Shown piece after piece: positions 36,591 to 45,234 of a DNA stretch of 64,000 bases. A program made the position numbers and the translations under genes. The notes below the pieces were generated by a model. That model was not told where the DNA came from. It ran no database searches and saw nothing but the letters and a program-made list of their open reading frames with translations. Positions within the stretch are counted from its first letter, which is position 1; each line of letters begins with the position of its first letter. Origin of the DNA: Phenylobacterium kunshanense (GTDB lineage: Bacteria; Pseudomonadota; Alphaproteobacteria; Caulobacterales; Caulobacteraceae); the NCBI RefSeq assembly GCF_003254525.1, contig NZ_QFYS01000001.1, positions 763,027 to 827,026 on the forward strand, read 5' to 3'.

Positions 36591-37564
36591 CGGCGCCTCT
36601 TGAAGGGTTCGGGATCGGCCTCGTGCTCATCGAAGCCGAAGCGCTCGAAGCCCGCTTTCAGCTCGGGGCTGATCGGCGCCTCAAGGATGAGCGTTCCGCG
36701 CGACGGATGCGGCAGCACCAGGCGGCGCGCGTGAAGCTGCAGCTTCAGTCCCTCGGACAGCTCGATCGACGCCTCGTTGTTGTACTTGGGGTCGCCCAGG
36801 ATCGGGTGGCCCATCGCCAGCATGTGGGCGCGCAGCTGGTGGGTGCGGCCAGTGTGAGGCCAGAGGGCCATCCAGGCGGCGCGGGGCCCGGCGCGGGCGA
36901 TGGTGACGAATTCGGTCTCGGCGCTCTCGGCGCGCTCGTCCTTGGGGTCGGCCGGGACCATCATCTCGCGATCTCCGACGCCCTTCTTGGCCAGCGGCAG
37001 GTCCAGGACGCCCTCACCCGGCTTCGGGAAGCCCGCCACGATGGCCCAGTAGATCTTCTGCGCCCGGCGCTTGGCGAAAGCGCCGGCGAGCTTGGCGGCC
37101 GCCCCTGGCGTCTTGCCCAGCACGAGAACGCCCGAGGTGTCCCGGTCCAGCCGGTGGACCAGGCGCGGCCGCTCCAGCCCCTCGCCCCAGGCCGACAGGA
37201 GGCGATCGACGTGTTTCGTCGTCTTGGTGCCGCCCTGCACGGCCAGCCCCGAGGGCTTGTTGAGGGCCAGGACCTCCTCGTCCTCATAGATCACCAGGCG
37301 CTTGGCGAAGGCGACGTCTCGCGGATCGAGCTCGCCCTTCGCGCGCGGCGGCGGGGCGTCGGGCAACGGTGGCACCCGGACCTGGCTGCCGGCCGACAGC
37401 CGCGTATCCGGCTTGGCCCGCGCGCCGTCGACACGGATCTGGCCGGAGCGGGTCAGCTTCTGGATCTGGATGTGGTTGAGGTGCGGCCAGCGACGCTTGA
37501 ACCAGCGGTCCAGGCGGACGCCCTCCTCGCCCTTGTCCACATAGAGGGTGCGGACTTCCTTCAT
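36587..37564 (-). CDS. RluA-family pseudouridine synthase with S4 domain (RluC-like)
   Basis: A 325-residue enzyme that isomerises uridine in 23S rRNA. The N-terminal S4 RNA-binding domain is GVRLDRWFKRRWPHLNHIQI; the catalytic Asp is in LVHRLDRDTSGVLVL, and the end motif is PHTGRTHQLRAHMLAMGHPI. The length and S4 domain fit RluC more than RluA, but the exact target uridines are not readable. The ATG at 37564 overlaps the crcB stop (ATGA) and the stop overlaps the next gene, so crcB, this gene and the TPR-oxygenase form one coupled operon. Confidence 0.92.
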   Translation of the reverse strand: MKEVRTLYVDKGEEGVRLDRWFKRRWPHLNHIQIQKLTRSGQIRVDGARAKPDTRLSAGSQVRVPPLPDAPPPRAKGELDPRDVAFAKRLVIYEDEEVLALNKPSGLAVQGGTKTTKHVDRLLSAWGEGLERPRLVHRLDRDTSGVLVLGKTPGAAAKLAGAFAKRRAQKIYWAIVAGFPKPGEGVLDLPLAKKGVGDREMMVPADPKDERAESAETEFVTIARAGPRAAWMALWPHTGRTHQLRAHMLAMGHPILGDPKYNNEASIELSEGLKLQLHARRLVLPHPSRGTLILEAPISPELKAGFERFGFDEHEADPEPFKRRR

Positions 37565-37944
37565 GCGAGGATCCGCCGCGTCAGCATCAGGCTGGCGAAC
37601 AGCGCCGCAACAGACAGGACGACCGAACCCAGGCTGTAGGCCATTGCCGAAGCCCATTCCCGCCGCTCGATCATCAGGGCGACCTCCAGCGAATAGGCCG
37701 AAAAGGTCGTGAAGCCGCCCAGCACGCCGACGCCCAGCAGAAGGCGCCACTTCTCCTGGTCGGCGCCACCGCGCAGGGCCAGGGTTCCTGCCAGAACGCC
37801 CATCAGGAACCCGCCGGCGACATTGGCCGCCAGGGTCCCGTAGGGCCAGCCGGTCCCAAAGGCCCGCAGCGTCTGGACGCCGAGAAGGTAGCGCAACACG
37901 GCGCCCGTCGCGCCGCCTGTGGCCACCAGGAGAAGAGTCTGCAT
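37561..37944 (-). CDS. crcB: Fluoride channel CrcB (Fluc)
   Basis: A 127-residue small membrane protein with four helices that exports fluoride as a dual-topology dimer. The signatures ATGGATGAVLRYLLG, GTLAANVAGGFLMGVLAG and VLGGFTTFSAYSLEV (pore region) are all present. Only 45 bases separate it from the upstream lipoprotein gene and I see no fluoride riboswitch there. It heads the coupled crcB - pseudouridine synthase - TPR-oxygenase unit. Confidence 0.94.
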   Translation of the reverse strand: MQTLLLVATGGATGAVLRYLLGVQTLRAFGTGWPYGTLAANVAGGFLMGVLAGTLALRGGADQEKWRLLLGVGVLGGFTTFSAYSLEVALMIERREWASAMAYSLGSVVLSVAALFASLMLTRRILA

Positions 37945-37989
37945 CCGACGCCTTATGCGACGCCGGCCGGTCGTTTGCCAGTCCGGCCG

Positions 37990-38475
37990 CTAGATCCGGG
38001 GGCCGAGGTTCTGGCGCAGGGCCCGCGCGTCGTAGGTGTCCGGGCCGCGCGGACGCTCGCCCCGCCCCATCACGACCTCGATCGTCGACGAAAGCCGTGG
38101 CCCACCGCCGAGGTTGAACGAGGTCCCCAGTCCGAGGCTCACGCCGCTGTGGCGGCCGAAGTCCGCGCCACCCACGCCGACGCCGAGGCGCGGCCCGTTG
38201 TCGGGGCGGTCCTCCAGCAGCCGGTCGGCGATCCGGAACCAGTCATAGCCCTCGGCCAGCGCCAGGTCCGCCGCCCGAAGCAGGGCGTAGTCGCTAACCT
38301 GCTGGGCCGGAGCCCCGGGCCCGCCACGGAAGGTGATGCGGTAGCGGCCCGGCTCGATCCGGTACTCCGAATAGCCCACGGCCTCGGGGCCGGCCGCCGG
38401 CTGGTACAGGGTGGGCGTCGATGCGCAGGCCGAAAGGCTGGCGGCGACGAGAAGCGTGGCGATCAGACGTGTCAT
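37990..38475 (-). CDS. CC0125/CC1285-type lipoprotein
   Basis: A 161-residue protein with a lipoprotein signal ending SLSAC, so the mature form is probably anchored in the outer or inner membrane. The body reads YSEYRIEPGRYRITFRGG, then ALLRAADLALAEGYDWFRIA and ends in GLGTSFNLGGGPRL. This matches a small lipoprotein family I know from Caulobacter as CC0125/CC1285. The role is unknown. The ATG at 38475 is preferred over the one 12 bases upstream because the signal peptide begins there. A 76-base gap lies upstream. Confidence 0.75.
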   Translation of the reverse strand: MTRLIATLLVAASLSACASTPTLYQPAAGPEAVGYSEYRIEPGRYRITFRGGPGAPAQQVSDYALLRAADLALAEGYDWFRIADRLLEDRPDNGPRLGVGVGGADFGRHSGVSLGLGTSFNLGGGPRLSSTIEVVMGRGERPRGPDTYDARALRQNLGPRI

Positions 38476-38551
38476 GCGAACTTCCAACGCGAAGAACTGT
38501 CCCCTCGCACAGCTTGTACGCCGAAAACGAGCGCCGCGTGGCCCCGTTCCT

Positions 38552-39283
38552 CTAGCCCAGGCCCAGCTTTGCGATCAGATCGGCCATGTCCGCCGGCGGC
38601 GGCGCCTCCAGCCGCTTGGTGCCGCCGGCCGGGTGGGGAAACGCCAGGGCGCGGGCGTGGAGCATCAGCCGGGGCGCGGTGTGGCCGTTGACGACCAGGG
38701 CGCCGCCATAGCGCGCATCGCCGGCGATGGGGCGATCGATGGCGGCGAGATGAACGCGGAGCTGGTGCATCCGCCCGGTCTCCGGGTCGAGCTCCAGCAG
38801 CGCCGCGCCCGGCACGGCGGCCAGCGTCCGGTACCGTGAGCGTGACGGCTCGGCGTCCGGGTGATCGGGCGCGCAGACGCGCATGTAGGCCTCGCGCCCC
38901 TGCTCGTCGCGGCGCAGCGGCAGATCGATGACGCCCCCCTTCGGCTCCGGGGCGCCGGGCGTCACGATGGCGAGGTAGATCTTGGAAAACCGGCGCGCCA
39001 TCAAGGCCTTGCCCAGGAGTCCTGCGGCAGGCTTGGTCTTGGCGGTGAGGATCACCCCGGACGTGTCGCGGTCCAGCCGGTGGATCAACCTGGGCCGCGC
39101 CTTGCCGGGCTTGGCGAACGCCCAGAGCAGCTCGTCCAGGGTGTGGACCTGGCCGCGTCCACCCTGACTGGAAAGCCCCGCGGGCTTGTTCAGCGCCAGG
39201 ATCTCGGCGTCCTCATAGAGCACCAGGCCGCGCACGAACGCGACTTCCTCGGGCGATAGCTGGACCGGCGTTGGAACCTTCAC
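38552..39283 (-). CDS. RluA-family pseudouridine synthase without S4 domain
   Basis: A 243-residue synthase of the same superfamily as the one at 36587-37564, but without the S4 domain. It shows LYEDAEILALNKPAGLSSQG, the catalytic Asp in LIHRLDRDTSGVILTAK, and PETGRMHQLRVHLAAIDRPI. The substrate RNA is not clear; the compact form resembles RluA/TruC-type enzymes. The start is uncertain. The GTG at 39283 begins just after the upstream gene ends, giving MKVPTPV, while GTG 39307 would overlap that gene by 14 bases. Confidence 0.88.
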   Translation of the reverse strand: MKVPTPVQLSPEEVAFVRGLVLYEDAEILALNKPAGLSSQGGRGQVHTLDELLWAFAKPGKARPRLIHRLDRDTSGVILTAKTKPAAGLLGKALMARRFSKIYLAIVTPGAPEPKGGVIDLPLRRDEQGREAYMRVCAPDHPDAEPSRSRYRTLAAVPGAALLELDPETGRMHQLRVHLAAIDRPIAGDARYGGALVVNGHTAPRLMLHARALAFPHPAGGTKRLEAPPPADMADLIAKLGLG

Positions 39284-39293
39284 GCCGCCGGGT

Positions 39294-39743
39294 TTAGCGG
39301 AGCACACCCCGCTTCGCCATTGCCCGGGCGTAGACGATCAGCAGCAGGCACACGGCGACGATCACGAGAGGCATCGCCAGGCCCATCTCCTTCGCCGCCA
39401 CGGGCATGGCGACCGTGTAGGCCACATTGCCCGCCGCGCCGAGGAACGACAGGGCGAAGGCATGGACGGCCCAGCGGGACCGGAACAGCAGCAGAAGGGA
39501 GCCCGCGACCGAGCCCCAGACGCCCACCGCCCAGACGGCGTGCATCCAGCTCGGATAGGCGGCCATCAGGGCGACCTGGGCGTCGGTCATCCCCGCCTGG
39601 CGGTAGTAGGCCTCTCCCTGCAGATGGCTCATCGTGTAGTCGAAGCCGCCGAAGCCGTTCCACAGCAACGACGCCACGGCTACGATCCAGAAGTGCAGCG
39701 GCGCGGCGGCATGGTCCGCCGACGATCCCGTGGCTGCGGTCAT
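39294..39743 (-). CDS. Four-helix membrane protein of unknown function
   Basis: A 149-residue inner-membrane protein with about four hydrophobic segments: PLHFWIVAVASLLWNGFGGF, AVWAVGVWGSVAGSLLLLF, AFALSFLGAAGNVAYTV and LVIVAVCLLLIVYARA. Between helices 1 and 2 is a polar loop, MSHLQGEAYYRQAGMTDAQV. I do not recognise a named domain. The ATG at 39743 has GGGGGAGGAG about 8 bases upstream. It is followed directly by the S4-less pseudouridine synthase, so the two may be co-transcribed. Confidence 0.75.
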   Translation of the reverse strand: MTAATGSSADHAAAPLHFWIVAVASLLWNGFGGFDYTMSHLQGEAYYRQAGMTDAQVALMAAYPSWMHAVWAVGVWGSVAGSLLLLFRSRWAVHAFALSFLGAAGNVAYTVAMPVAAKEMGLAMPLVIVAVCLLLIVYARAMAKRGVLR

Positions 39744-39815
39744 GGTCTCCTCCCCCAAGGATGTTGTGGGAGGGAGCCTAGGCCGTCCGATATCGAATAA
39801 CAACGGTCCGCGAGA

Positions 39816-41120
39816 TCAGCCGCCGGGCGTCTGGCGCATCGCCGCCCAGCGCTCCAAGCGCTCCTTGATGCGCGCCTCGGCGCCTTCTCCGCGGGGCTGG
39901 TAGAAGACGCGGCGCTCCATCTCGTCTGGGAAGTAGTTCTGGCCCGAGAACCCCTCGGGCGTGTCGTGGTCATAGGCGTAGCCCTTGCCGTAGCCCAGGT
40001 CGCGCATCAGCCGCGTCGGGGCGTTTCGGATATGGGCCGGCGGCATCAGCGAGCCGGTTTCCTTCGCCGCCTTCATGGCCGCGCCGAAGGCCTTGTAGAC
40101 CGCGTTGGACTTGGGCGCCGCCGCGAGGTGCACCACGAGCTGGGCCAGGGCGATCTCACCCTCGGGGCTCCCGAGGAAGTCGTAGGTGTCCTTGGCGGCG
40201 TTCGCGAGCACCAGGCTCATGGGATCGGCCTCGCCGATGTCCTCGGCCGCGGCCCGGATCAGTCGGCGGGCGATGAACAGCGGATCCTCGCCGCCGGTCA
40301 GCATGCGCGCCAGCCAGTAGAGCGCCGCATCCGGATCGGACCCGCGGATCGACTTATGCAGCGCCGAAATGAGGTTGTAGTGCTCCTCCCGGTCCTTGTC
40401 GTAGGCCGGGCTGCGCTTCTGCAGGATCTGGCCCAGCTCCTTGGTGGAGAGCGGCTTGGCCGAGGCGATGTTGAACAGCGTCTCGCTGAGCGTCAGCAGG
40501 TAGCGGCCGTCGCCGTCGGCCAGGGCGACCAGAGCGGCCCGCGCTTCGGGCTCCAGCGGAAGCTGACGTCCTTCATGAGCCTCGGCCTTGGAGAGCAGGG
40601 TCTCGAGCGCTTCCTCGTCGAGTCGCTTCAGCACATAGACCTGGCAGCGCGAGAGCAGCGCCCCATTCAGCTCGAACGACGGGTTCTCGGTGGTGGCGCC
40701 GACAAGGGTGACAATCCCCTCCTCCACGAACGGCAGGAAACCGTCCTGCTGGGCGCGGTTGAAGCGGTGGATCTCGTCCACGAACAGCAGGGTCGCCTGA
40801 CCTGCAAGCCGGCGGGCCCGCGCGGTCTCGAACGCCTTCTTGAGATCGGCGACGCCGGAGAAGACCGCCGAGAGCTGCTGGAATTCGTACCCCGCCTCCT
40901 TGGCCAGCAGGCGGGCGATCGTCGTCTTCCCCGTGCCGGGCGGCCCCCACAGGATCATCGACGACAGCCGCCGCGCCTCGGCCATGCGCCGGATGGGACC
41001 GTCGGGGCCGAGCAGATGGTCCTGGCCCACCACCTCGTCCAGGCGCTGGGGTCGCAGGCGGTCCGCCAGCGGCGACGGCTGCTGCGGCGTCAGCCCCGCG
41101 GCTTCGAAGAGGTCGGCCAT
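39816..41120 (-). CDS. rarA: Replication-associated recombination protein RarA (MgsA)
   Basis: A 434-residue AAA+ ATPase of the RarA/WRNIP1 family, acting at stalled forks and single-strand gaps. The N-terminus has [20 protein letters not shown]. Walker A is [16 protein letters not shown], Walker [12 protein letters not shown], sensor 1 [13 protein letters not shown]. The C-terminal clamp-loader-like part includes [19 protein letters not shown] and [11 protein letters not shown]. It stands 31 bases upstream of no same-strand gene but follows the Do-like protease after 31 bases, suggesting a shared transcript. Confidence 0.95.
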   Translation of the reverse strand: MADLFEAAGLTPQQPSPLADRLRPQRLDEVVGQDHLLGPDGPIRRMAEARRLSSMILWGPPGTGKTTIARLLAKEAGYEFQQLSAVFSGVADLKKAFETARARRLAGQATLLFVDEIHRFNRAQQDGFLPFVEEGIVTLVGATTENPSFELNGALLSRCQVYVLKRLDEEALETLLSKAEAHEGRQLPLEPEARAALVALADGDGRYLLTLSETLFNIASAKPLSTKELGQILQKRSPAYDKDREEHYNLISALHKSIRGSDPDAALYWLARMLTGGEDPLFIARRLIRAAAEDIGEADPMSLVLANAAKDTYDFLGSPEGEIALAQLVVHLAAAPKSNAVYKAFGAAMKAAKETGSLMPPAHIRNAPTRLMRDLGYGKGYAYDHDTPEGFSGQNYFPDEMERRVFYQPRGEGAEARIKERLERWAAMRQTPGG

Positions 41121-41151
41121 GACGCGGGGCTTAGCATGTTTCGGCCGCCCG

Positions 41152-42567
41152 CTACCCGGCGAAGGTGGCGGTCACCGTGCGGCCGTCGCGCTCGATGGTC
41201 ACTCGCCAGGCGCGGGCCGGGGTCGCCACGACGCCGGCCAGGTCACGCACGAGTTCTATCCTCTGCCCATTGACCTCCCGGATGATGTCGCCGCGGCGCA
41301 GGCCGATGCCGCGGGCCAGCCCGCCCTGGACATTGGTGACCAGGACGCCTGAGGCGCCGAAGATGTCGAGGCCGAGGTCCTCGGCCACCGCCGGCGACAG
41401 GTTGGCCACAGTCGCCCCGTCAAAGGGATGCCGGCCCGCGAGGGTCCGCTCGTCCCGGGCGGGTGTCGCCGGCGGAGCCTCGGCGCGGAGTGTCAGGGTC
41501 TCCTGGCGGCCATTGGCGCGCCGCACCACCAGCGGGACGCTCGCGCCCGGTCTCTGGGTCTGGATGGCGTAGGTCAGGGCCGCGGCGTCGATGATCGCCC
41601 GCCCATCGGCCTGCAGGACCACGTCACCCTGGCGGAGGCCCGCGCGATCGGCCGGGCCGCCGCGCCAGACGTCGGCCACCAAGGCGCCCTGCGGCAGCGG
41701 CAGGTCGAGGGTGCGGGCCATCTCGGCCGTCACGCTCTGGGTCCGCGCGCCAAGCCACGGACGAACGACGGCGCGACCGCCGCCCACGGCGGTCTCCACC
41801 GCACGGCGCACCACGGCGGCCGGGATGGCGAAGCCCACGCCGGAGGAGGTGCCCGAGCGGGACAGGATGAAGCTGTTCACCCCGATCAGGTCGCCGTCCA
41901 TGTCGACCAGGGCGCCGCCCGAATTGCCGGGGTTGATGGCGGCGTCGGTCTGGATGTAGGCGAGACCGCCCTCGCCGCTCGGGTTTGCCGTCCGGTCGAG
42001 GGCCGAGATGATGCCGTTGGTCACGGTCTGGCCCACGTGGAAGGGGTCGCCGATGGCCAGAACGAGGTCGCCGACCTGCGCCTCGCCCGAATCGTCGATC
42101 GCGAGGACGGGCAACCGCTCGCCGGCCGGGAGGTCGACCTTCAGGATGGCCAGATCCGTCCGCGGATCCGCGAGCAGGATCCGGGCCGGGAACTCGCGCC
42201 GGTCGGCCAGGCCGACGATGATCTCCTGGCCGCCTTCCACCACGTGGTTGTTCGTCACCACCACGCCGTCGGACCGGACGATGACTCCCGACCCCAGCGA
42301 CGCGGCCACGCGCGCCTGGGGTACGCCAAGCCCGAAAAGCTGCCAGAAGGGGTCGACCTGCTGTCGCACCACCCGCTTGGCCGAGATGTTCACCACGGCC
42401 GGCGCGGCGCGCTGGACCACGGGGGCGAACGACATCTTCATGGCCGCGGCGCTGGGCGGCGCTGCGCGATTGGGCTCGGCGAACGTGGCCTGGGCCTGGG
42501 TTTCCTTCGGCGAGCAGGCCGCGAGCAGCAGGCAAAGGGCCGGGATCAGGGCGCGAGTGGGGTGCAT
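41152..42567 (-). CDS. Do-like (DegP/HtrA) periplasmic serine protease lipoprotein
   Basis: A 471-residue HtrA-type protease. The signal sequence ends in a lipobox, LLLAAC, so it is probably a lipoprotein in the periplasm. The trypsin-like domain has His in VVTNNHVVEGG, Asp in DPRTDLAILKV and Ser in INPGNSGGALV. Two PDZ domains follow (GALVADVWRGGPADRAGL and GVLVTNVQGGLARGIGLRRG). It should degrade or refold damaged envelope proteins. The ATG at 42567 has GGAGA upstream. It is separated by 64 bases from the upstream MFS gene. Confidence 0.93.
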   Translation of the reverse strand: MHPTRALIPALCLLLAACSPKETQAQATFAEPNRAAPPSAAAMKMSFAPVVQRAAPAVVNISAKRVVRQQVDPFWQLFGLGVPQARVAASLGSGVIVRSDGVVVTNNHVVEGGQEIIVGLADRREFPARILLADPRTDLAILKVDLPAGERLPVLAIDDSGEAQVGDLVLAIGDPFHVGQTVTNGIISALDRTANPSGEGGLAYIQTDAAINPGNSGGALVDMDGDLIGVNSFILSRSGTSSGVGFAIPAAVVRRAVETAVGGGRAVVRPWLGARTQSVTAEMARTLDLPLPQGALVADVWRGGPADRAGLRQGDVVLQADGRAIIDAAALTYAIQTQRPGASVPLVVRRANGRQETLTLRAEAPPATPARDERTLAGRHPFDGATVANLSPAVAEDLGLDIFGASGVLVTNVQGGLARGIGLRRGDIIREVNGQRIELVRDLAGVVATPARAWRVTIERDGRTVTATFAG

Positions 42568-42631
42568 GACGTCTCCAGTAACGCGGAACGGCGGAACGCT
42601 ACCCAGGTTTCCGGCGGCATGATGGCGAAGC

Positions 42632-43879
42632 TCAAGCCGGCGTGGCGACGCGCTCGCGCGCCTTTGCTGCCGCAAGGGCCAGGACGAATGCAGCCACCAT
42701 CAGTCCCGCCGCGACATAGACCGCGAGGCCCGGCAGATTGAGGCCCTCATGACGGAGCGACCAGGCGAAAGTCTCGCCGAACACGACGGGCCCGAAGATG
42801 GACGCAAGCCCCATCAGGCTCTGGTTCGCGCCCTGAAGCTGGCCCTGCTGGGCCGGCGTCACGCGCTGGGTCATCAGCCCCTGCAGCCCTGGCATGATCA
42901 GGCCGCTGAACGCGAAGATCGGGATGCCGATCAGGTATAGCGACCCGGTCGAAGCGCTTCCGTACCAGGCGAAGGCGAAGGCCCCGGCCAAGGTGCCGAT
43001 CAGCACCGCGTTGCGCTCGCCCACCGCCTTGACGATCGGGCCGACCAGGAAGGCCTGGACGATCAGCCCGGAAATCCCGGTGAGCAGGAAGATCGAACCC
43101 AGGACCTTGGGCGTCCAGTCGTAGCGGTGGCCCATGTAGAGGACGAAGATCGTCGGCAGCACCACGTGGGCGAACTGGAACAGGAAGCCGACGCCGGCCA
43201 GCGGCAGGAGGTCCCGGTGCGAGCGCAGCAGGGCCAGGGCGCCTAGCGGATTCGCCTTCTTCCAGTCGAAGCGCGTGGCCCGCCGCTCGGGCGGGAGGCT
43301 CTCGGGCAGGATGAAGAGGCCGTACAGCCAGTTCACGAAGGTGAGCGCCGCGGCGGCGATGAAGGGCAGGCGCAGGTCGACCTCGCCCAGCCATCCGCCA
43401 ATGAACGGCCCGAAGATGAAGCCGAAGCTGAAGGCCGAGCCCATCCAGCCGAATACCTTGGCCCGTTCGGCCGGCGGCGTGACGTCGGCGAGATAGGCGT
43501 TGGCCGTGGAGAAGCTGGCCGACGTCATCCCGTTGAGGATCCGCCCCACGAACAGCCACCAGAGGGTGGGCGCGAACGCCATGAAGAGGAAGTCGATCGC
43601 CAGGCCGAACAGCGAGACCAGCAGAACGGGCCGGCGGCCCCATCGGTCCGCCATCAGGCCCAGGATCGGACCGCAGACGAACTGCAGAAGGCCCCAGGTG
43701 GCGCCGAACACCAGGTTCCACTCGGCGGCGGCCGCCGTGTCCCCGCCCGTGAACGCCTTGATCAGGTTCGGGAGGATCGGGATCATGATCCCGAACGACA
43801 CCGAGTTCATCAGCGACAGCGCGAAGATGAATCCGAAGCTGGCCCTGCGGCCAGCGGCGGCCGGCGTCTCGATGCCCAT
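42632..43879 (-). CDS. TCR/Tet-family MFS efflux transporter
   Basis: A 415-residue, 12-helix major facilitator. Motif A is GLMADRWGRRPVLLVSLFG between helices 2 and 3. The region GPFIGGWLGEVDLRLPFIA and the start GIMIPILPNLIKAF match the TCR/Tet branch, whose members export tetracyclines and other compounds by proton exchange. Drug specificity cannot be told from sequence. No TetR-type gene is adjacent. Confidence 0.88.
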   Translation of the reverse strand: MGIETPAAAGRRASFGFIFALSLMNSVSFGIMIPILPNLIKAFTGGDTAAAAEWNLVFGATWGLLQFVCGPILGLMADRWGRRPVLLVSLFGLAIDFLFMAFAPTLWWLFVGRILNGMTSASFSTANAYLADVTPPAERAKVFGWMGSAFSFGFIFGPFIGGWLGEVDLRLPFIAAAALTFVNWLYGLFILPESLPPERRATRFDWKKANPLGALALLRSHRDLLPLAGVGFLFQFAHVVLPTIFVLYMGHRYDWTPKVLGSIFLLTGISGLIVQAFLVGPIVKAVGERNAVLIGTLAGAFAFAWYGSASTGSLYLIGIPIFAFSGLIMPGLQGLMTQRVTPAQQGQLQGANQSLMGLASIFGPVVFGETFAWSLRHEGLNLPGLAVYVAAGLMVAAFVLALAAAKARERVATPA

Positions 43880-43931
43880 GAGTTCTCCCCTGTCGTCATG
43901 ATGCGGCGGCGCGCCGGACGGCGCAACGCGC

Positions 43932-44396
43932 CTAGATCCGGCCGGCCAGGCTCGCCAGCAGCACGCGCCACCAGTCTCCCAGCCGCGCCAGCAGGGCCGC
44001 GTCGGGGAATCCGTGGCGGGCGGCGCTGTCCGCAGGGACGCGGTCGAAGCCGCGGTGCTCCACGCTCACCCGGGTCTCCTCCCCTACCGCCTCGAATCGC
44101 ACCTCCACCTCTGTGAGCAGGTCGGGCGGGAAGTTGGCCTGACGCCAGCTGAAGACGAGACGTTCCGGTGGGTCCCAGACCAGCACCCGGCCGATCTCGA
44201 AGACCTTGCCGTCGGCCAGCGTCTCCACGAGGCGGCCGCCCTCGCCGGGCTCGAACGCCAGACGGCCGGGGTCGCGCGGCGTCGTCTGGAAAAGGCCGTT
44301 GGGCCGCCACCAGGCGCCGATCTCCCCGGTGAACACGGCGAAGGCCCGGTCCGGCGCGGCCTTCACCCGCAACGCCACGAAGACCCGCGACGTCAT
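43932..44396 (-). CDS. SRPBCC (AHSA1-like) domain protein
   Basis: A 154-residue START-like protein, related to the Aha1 C-terminal domain. Marks are RVKAAPDRAFAVFTGEIGAW, GRLVETLADGKVFEIGRVLV and DPPERLVFSWRQ. These proteins hold hydrophobic ligands in a deep pocket; the ligand here is unknown. It is the last gene of a tightly coupled unit: its ATG overlaps the stop of the ArsR gene (ATGA). The pairing of an ArsR regulator with an AHSA1-like protein is common in bacteria. Confidence 0.88.
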   Translation of the reverse strand: MTSRVFVALRVKAAPDRAFAVFTGEIGAWWRPNGLFQTTPRDPGRLAFEPGEGGRLVETLADGKVFEIGRVLVWDPPERLVFSWRQANFPPDLLTEVEVRFEAVGEETRVSVEHRGFDRVPADSAARHGFPDAALLARLGDWWRVLLASLAGRI

Positions 44397-44716
44397 CCGC
44401 CGGACTCGATGTGCGCCTTGAACGCCAGCAGCTGGGCGCTCCAGAGCCGTTCGCTCTCCTCGAGCCAGCGCAGCAGATGGACCATGGGTTCGGGCCTCAG
44501 GGCATAGACGCGGACACGGGCGTCGAACTCGGGGTGGGTCTCCTCGACGAGGCCTCCCTGGCGCAGCGTCTTCAGATGGCGGCTCATCGCCGAGGGGGAC
44601 AGATCGAGGGCCCGCGCCAGCTCGCCGGCGGCGCGGGGCCTTTGGGCCAGCAGCTCGATCGTACGGCGCCGGTGCGGATCGGCCAGGGCCGCCAGCGTCT
44701 GGTCCAGCGCGCTCAA
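44393..44716 (-). CDS. ArsR-family transcriptional regulator
   Basis: A 107-residue winged-helix regulator. The recognition helix region is AGELARALDLSPSAMSRHLK and the wing GLVEETHPEFDARVRVYAL. No metal-binding Cys pair is present, so it belongs to the group that senses other signals. It is the middle gene of the VOC-ArsR-SRPBCC unit, overlapping both neighbours by four bases. It probably represses the unit through the perfect palindrome at 45193-45208. Confidence 0.92.
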   Translation of the reverse strand: MSALDQTLAALADPHRRRTIELLAQRPRAAGELARALDLSPSAMSRHLKTLRQGGLVEETHPEFDARVRVYALRPEPMVHLLRWLEESERLWSAQLLAFKAHIESGG

Positions 44717-45168
44717 ATCCAGCCCGTGATCTTCAGGCCGCTGACCGCCTCGGCGTCCTCACGCGACACCGCCTGCACCGGCTGGCCCACCGTCCAGATA
44801 TGGCCTTCGGGATCGCGCGCCCGATAGGTCCGGTCGCCATAGAACTGGGTCTCGGGCTCCATCAGGATCTCGAAACCGGCGCTGCGCGCCCGCTCGCAGT
44901 GGGCGTCGACGTCGCTGCCGATCTTGATGTGAACCGTCTGGGTGTTCTTGCCGCCGATCGATGCGGGGCTCTTGTGATCCGCGCTCCATTCCGAGCCGAT
45001 CATGATCGCCGCGTCGCCGAAGCGCATTTCGGAGTGGACGAGGTTCCCCTCCCCGTCCTCGATCAGCATCACCAGTTCGAAGCCGAACGCCGCTTCGAGG
45101 AACGTCAGCGCGGCCTTGGGGTCGCGGTAACAGACCGCGGAGATGAGGGAGGGACGCCAGTCGGCCAT
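44713..45168 (-). CDS. VOC-family (glyoxalase/bleomycin-resistance-like) protein
   Basis: A 151-residue vicinal-oxygen-chelate fold protein with SAVCYRDPKAALTFLEAAFG, EMRFGDAAIMIGSEW, KIGSDVDAHCERARSAGF and YRARDPEGHIWTVGQ. Members act as lyases, dioxygenases or drug-binding proteins; no substrate can be assigned. It is first in a three-gene coupled unit. The ATG at 45168 is chosen because AGGACAGG lies 5-12 bases upstream and the domain begins there. Confidence 0.9.
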   Translation of the reverse strand: MADWRPSLISAVCYRDPKAALTFLEAAFGFELVMLIEDGEGNLVHSEMRFGDAAIMIGSEWSADHKSPASIGGKNTQTVHIKIGSDVDAHCERARSAGFEILMEPETQFYGDRTYRARDPEGHIWTVGQPVQAVSREDAEAVSGLKITGWI

Positions 45169-45192
45169 CGGACCTGTCCTGCAGCAGCGGAT

Positions 45193-45208
45193 GATATTGC
45201 GCAATATC
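45193..45208. promoter_or_regulatory. Palindromic operator overlapping the VOC-ArsR-SRPBCC promoter
   Basis: GATATTGCGCAATATC is a perfect 16-base palindrome, 25-40 bases before the VOC start. On the minus strand ATATTGCG occurs twice in tandem next to it. A promoter reading TTGCGG-N17-GATATT would place its -10 box inside the palindrome, a position expected for ArsR-type autorepression. The assignment is inference. Confidence 0.6.
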
Positions 45209-45234
45209 GCAATATTTCACTCATTCCGCAACTA

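Noticed and set aside
37945..37989. Possible fluoride riboswitch before crcB
   Set aside because: Only 45 bases separate crcB from the upstream gene, and the expected conserved pseudoknot pattern is not seen.
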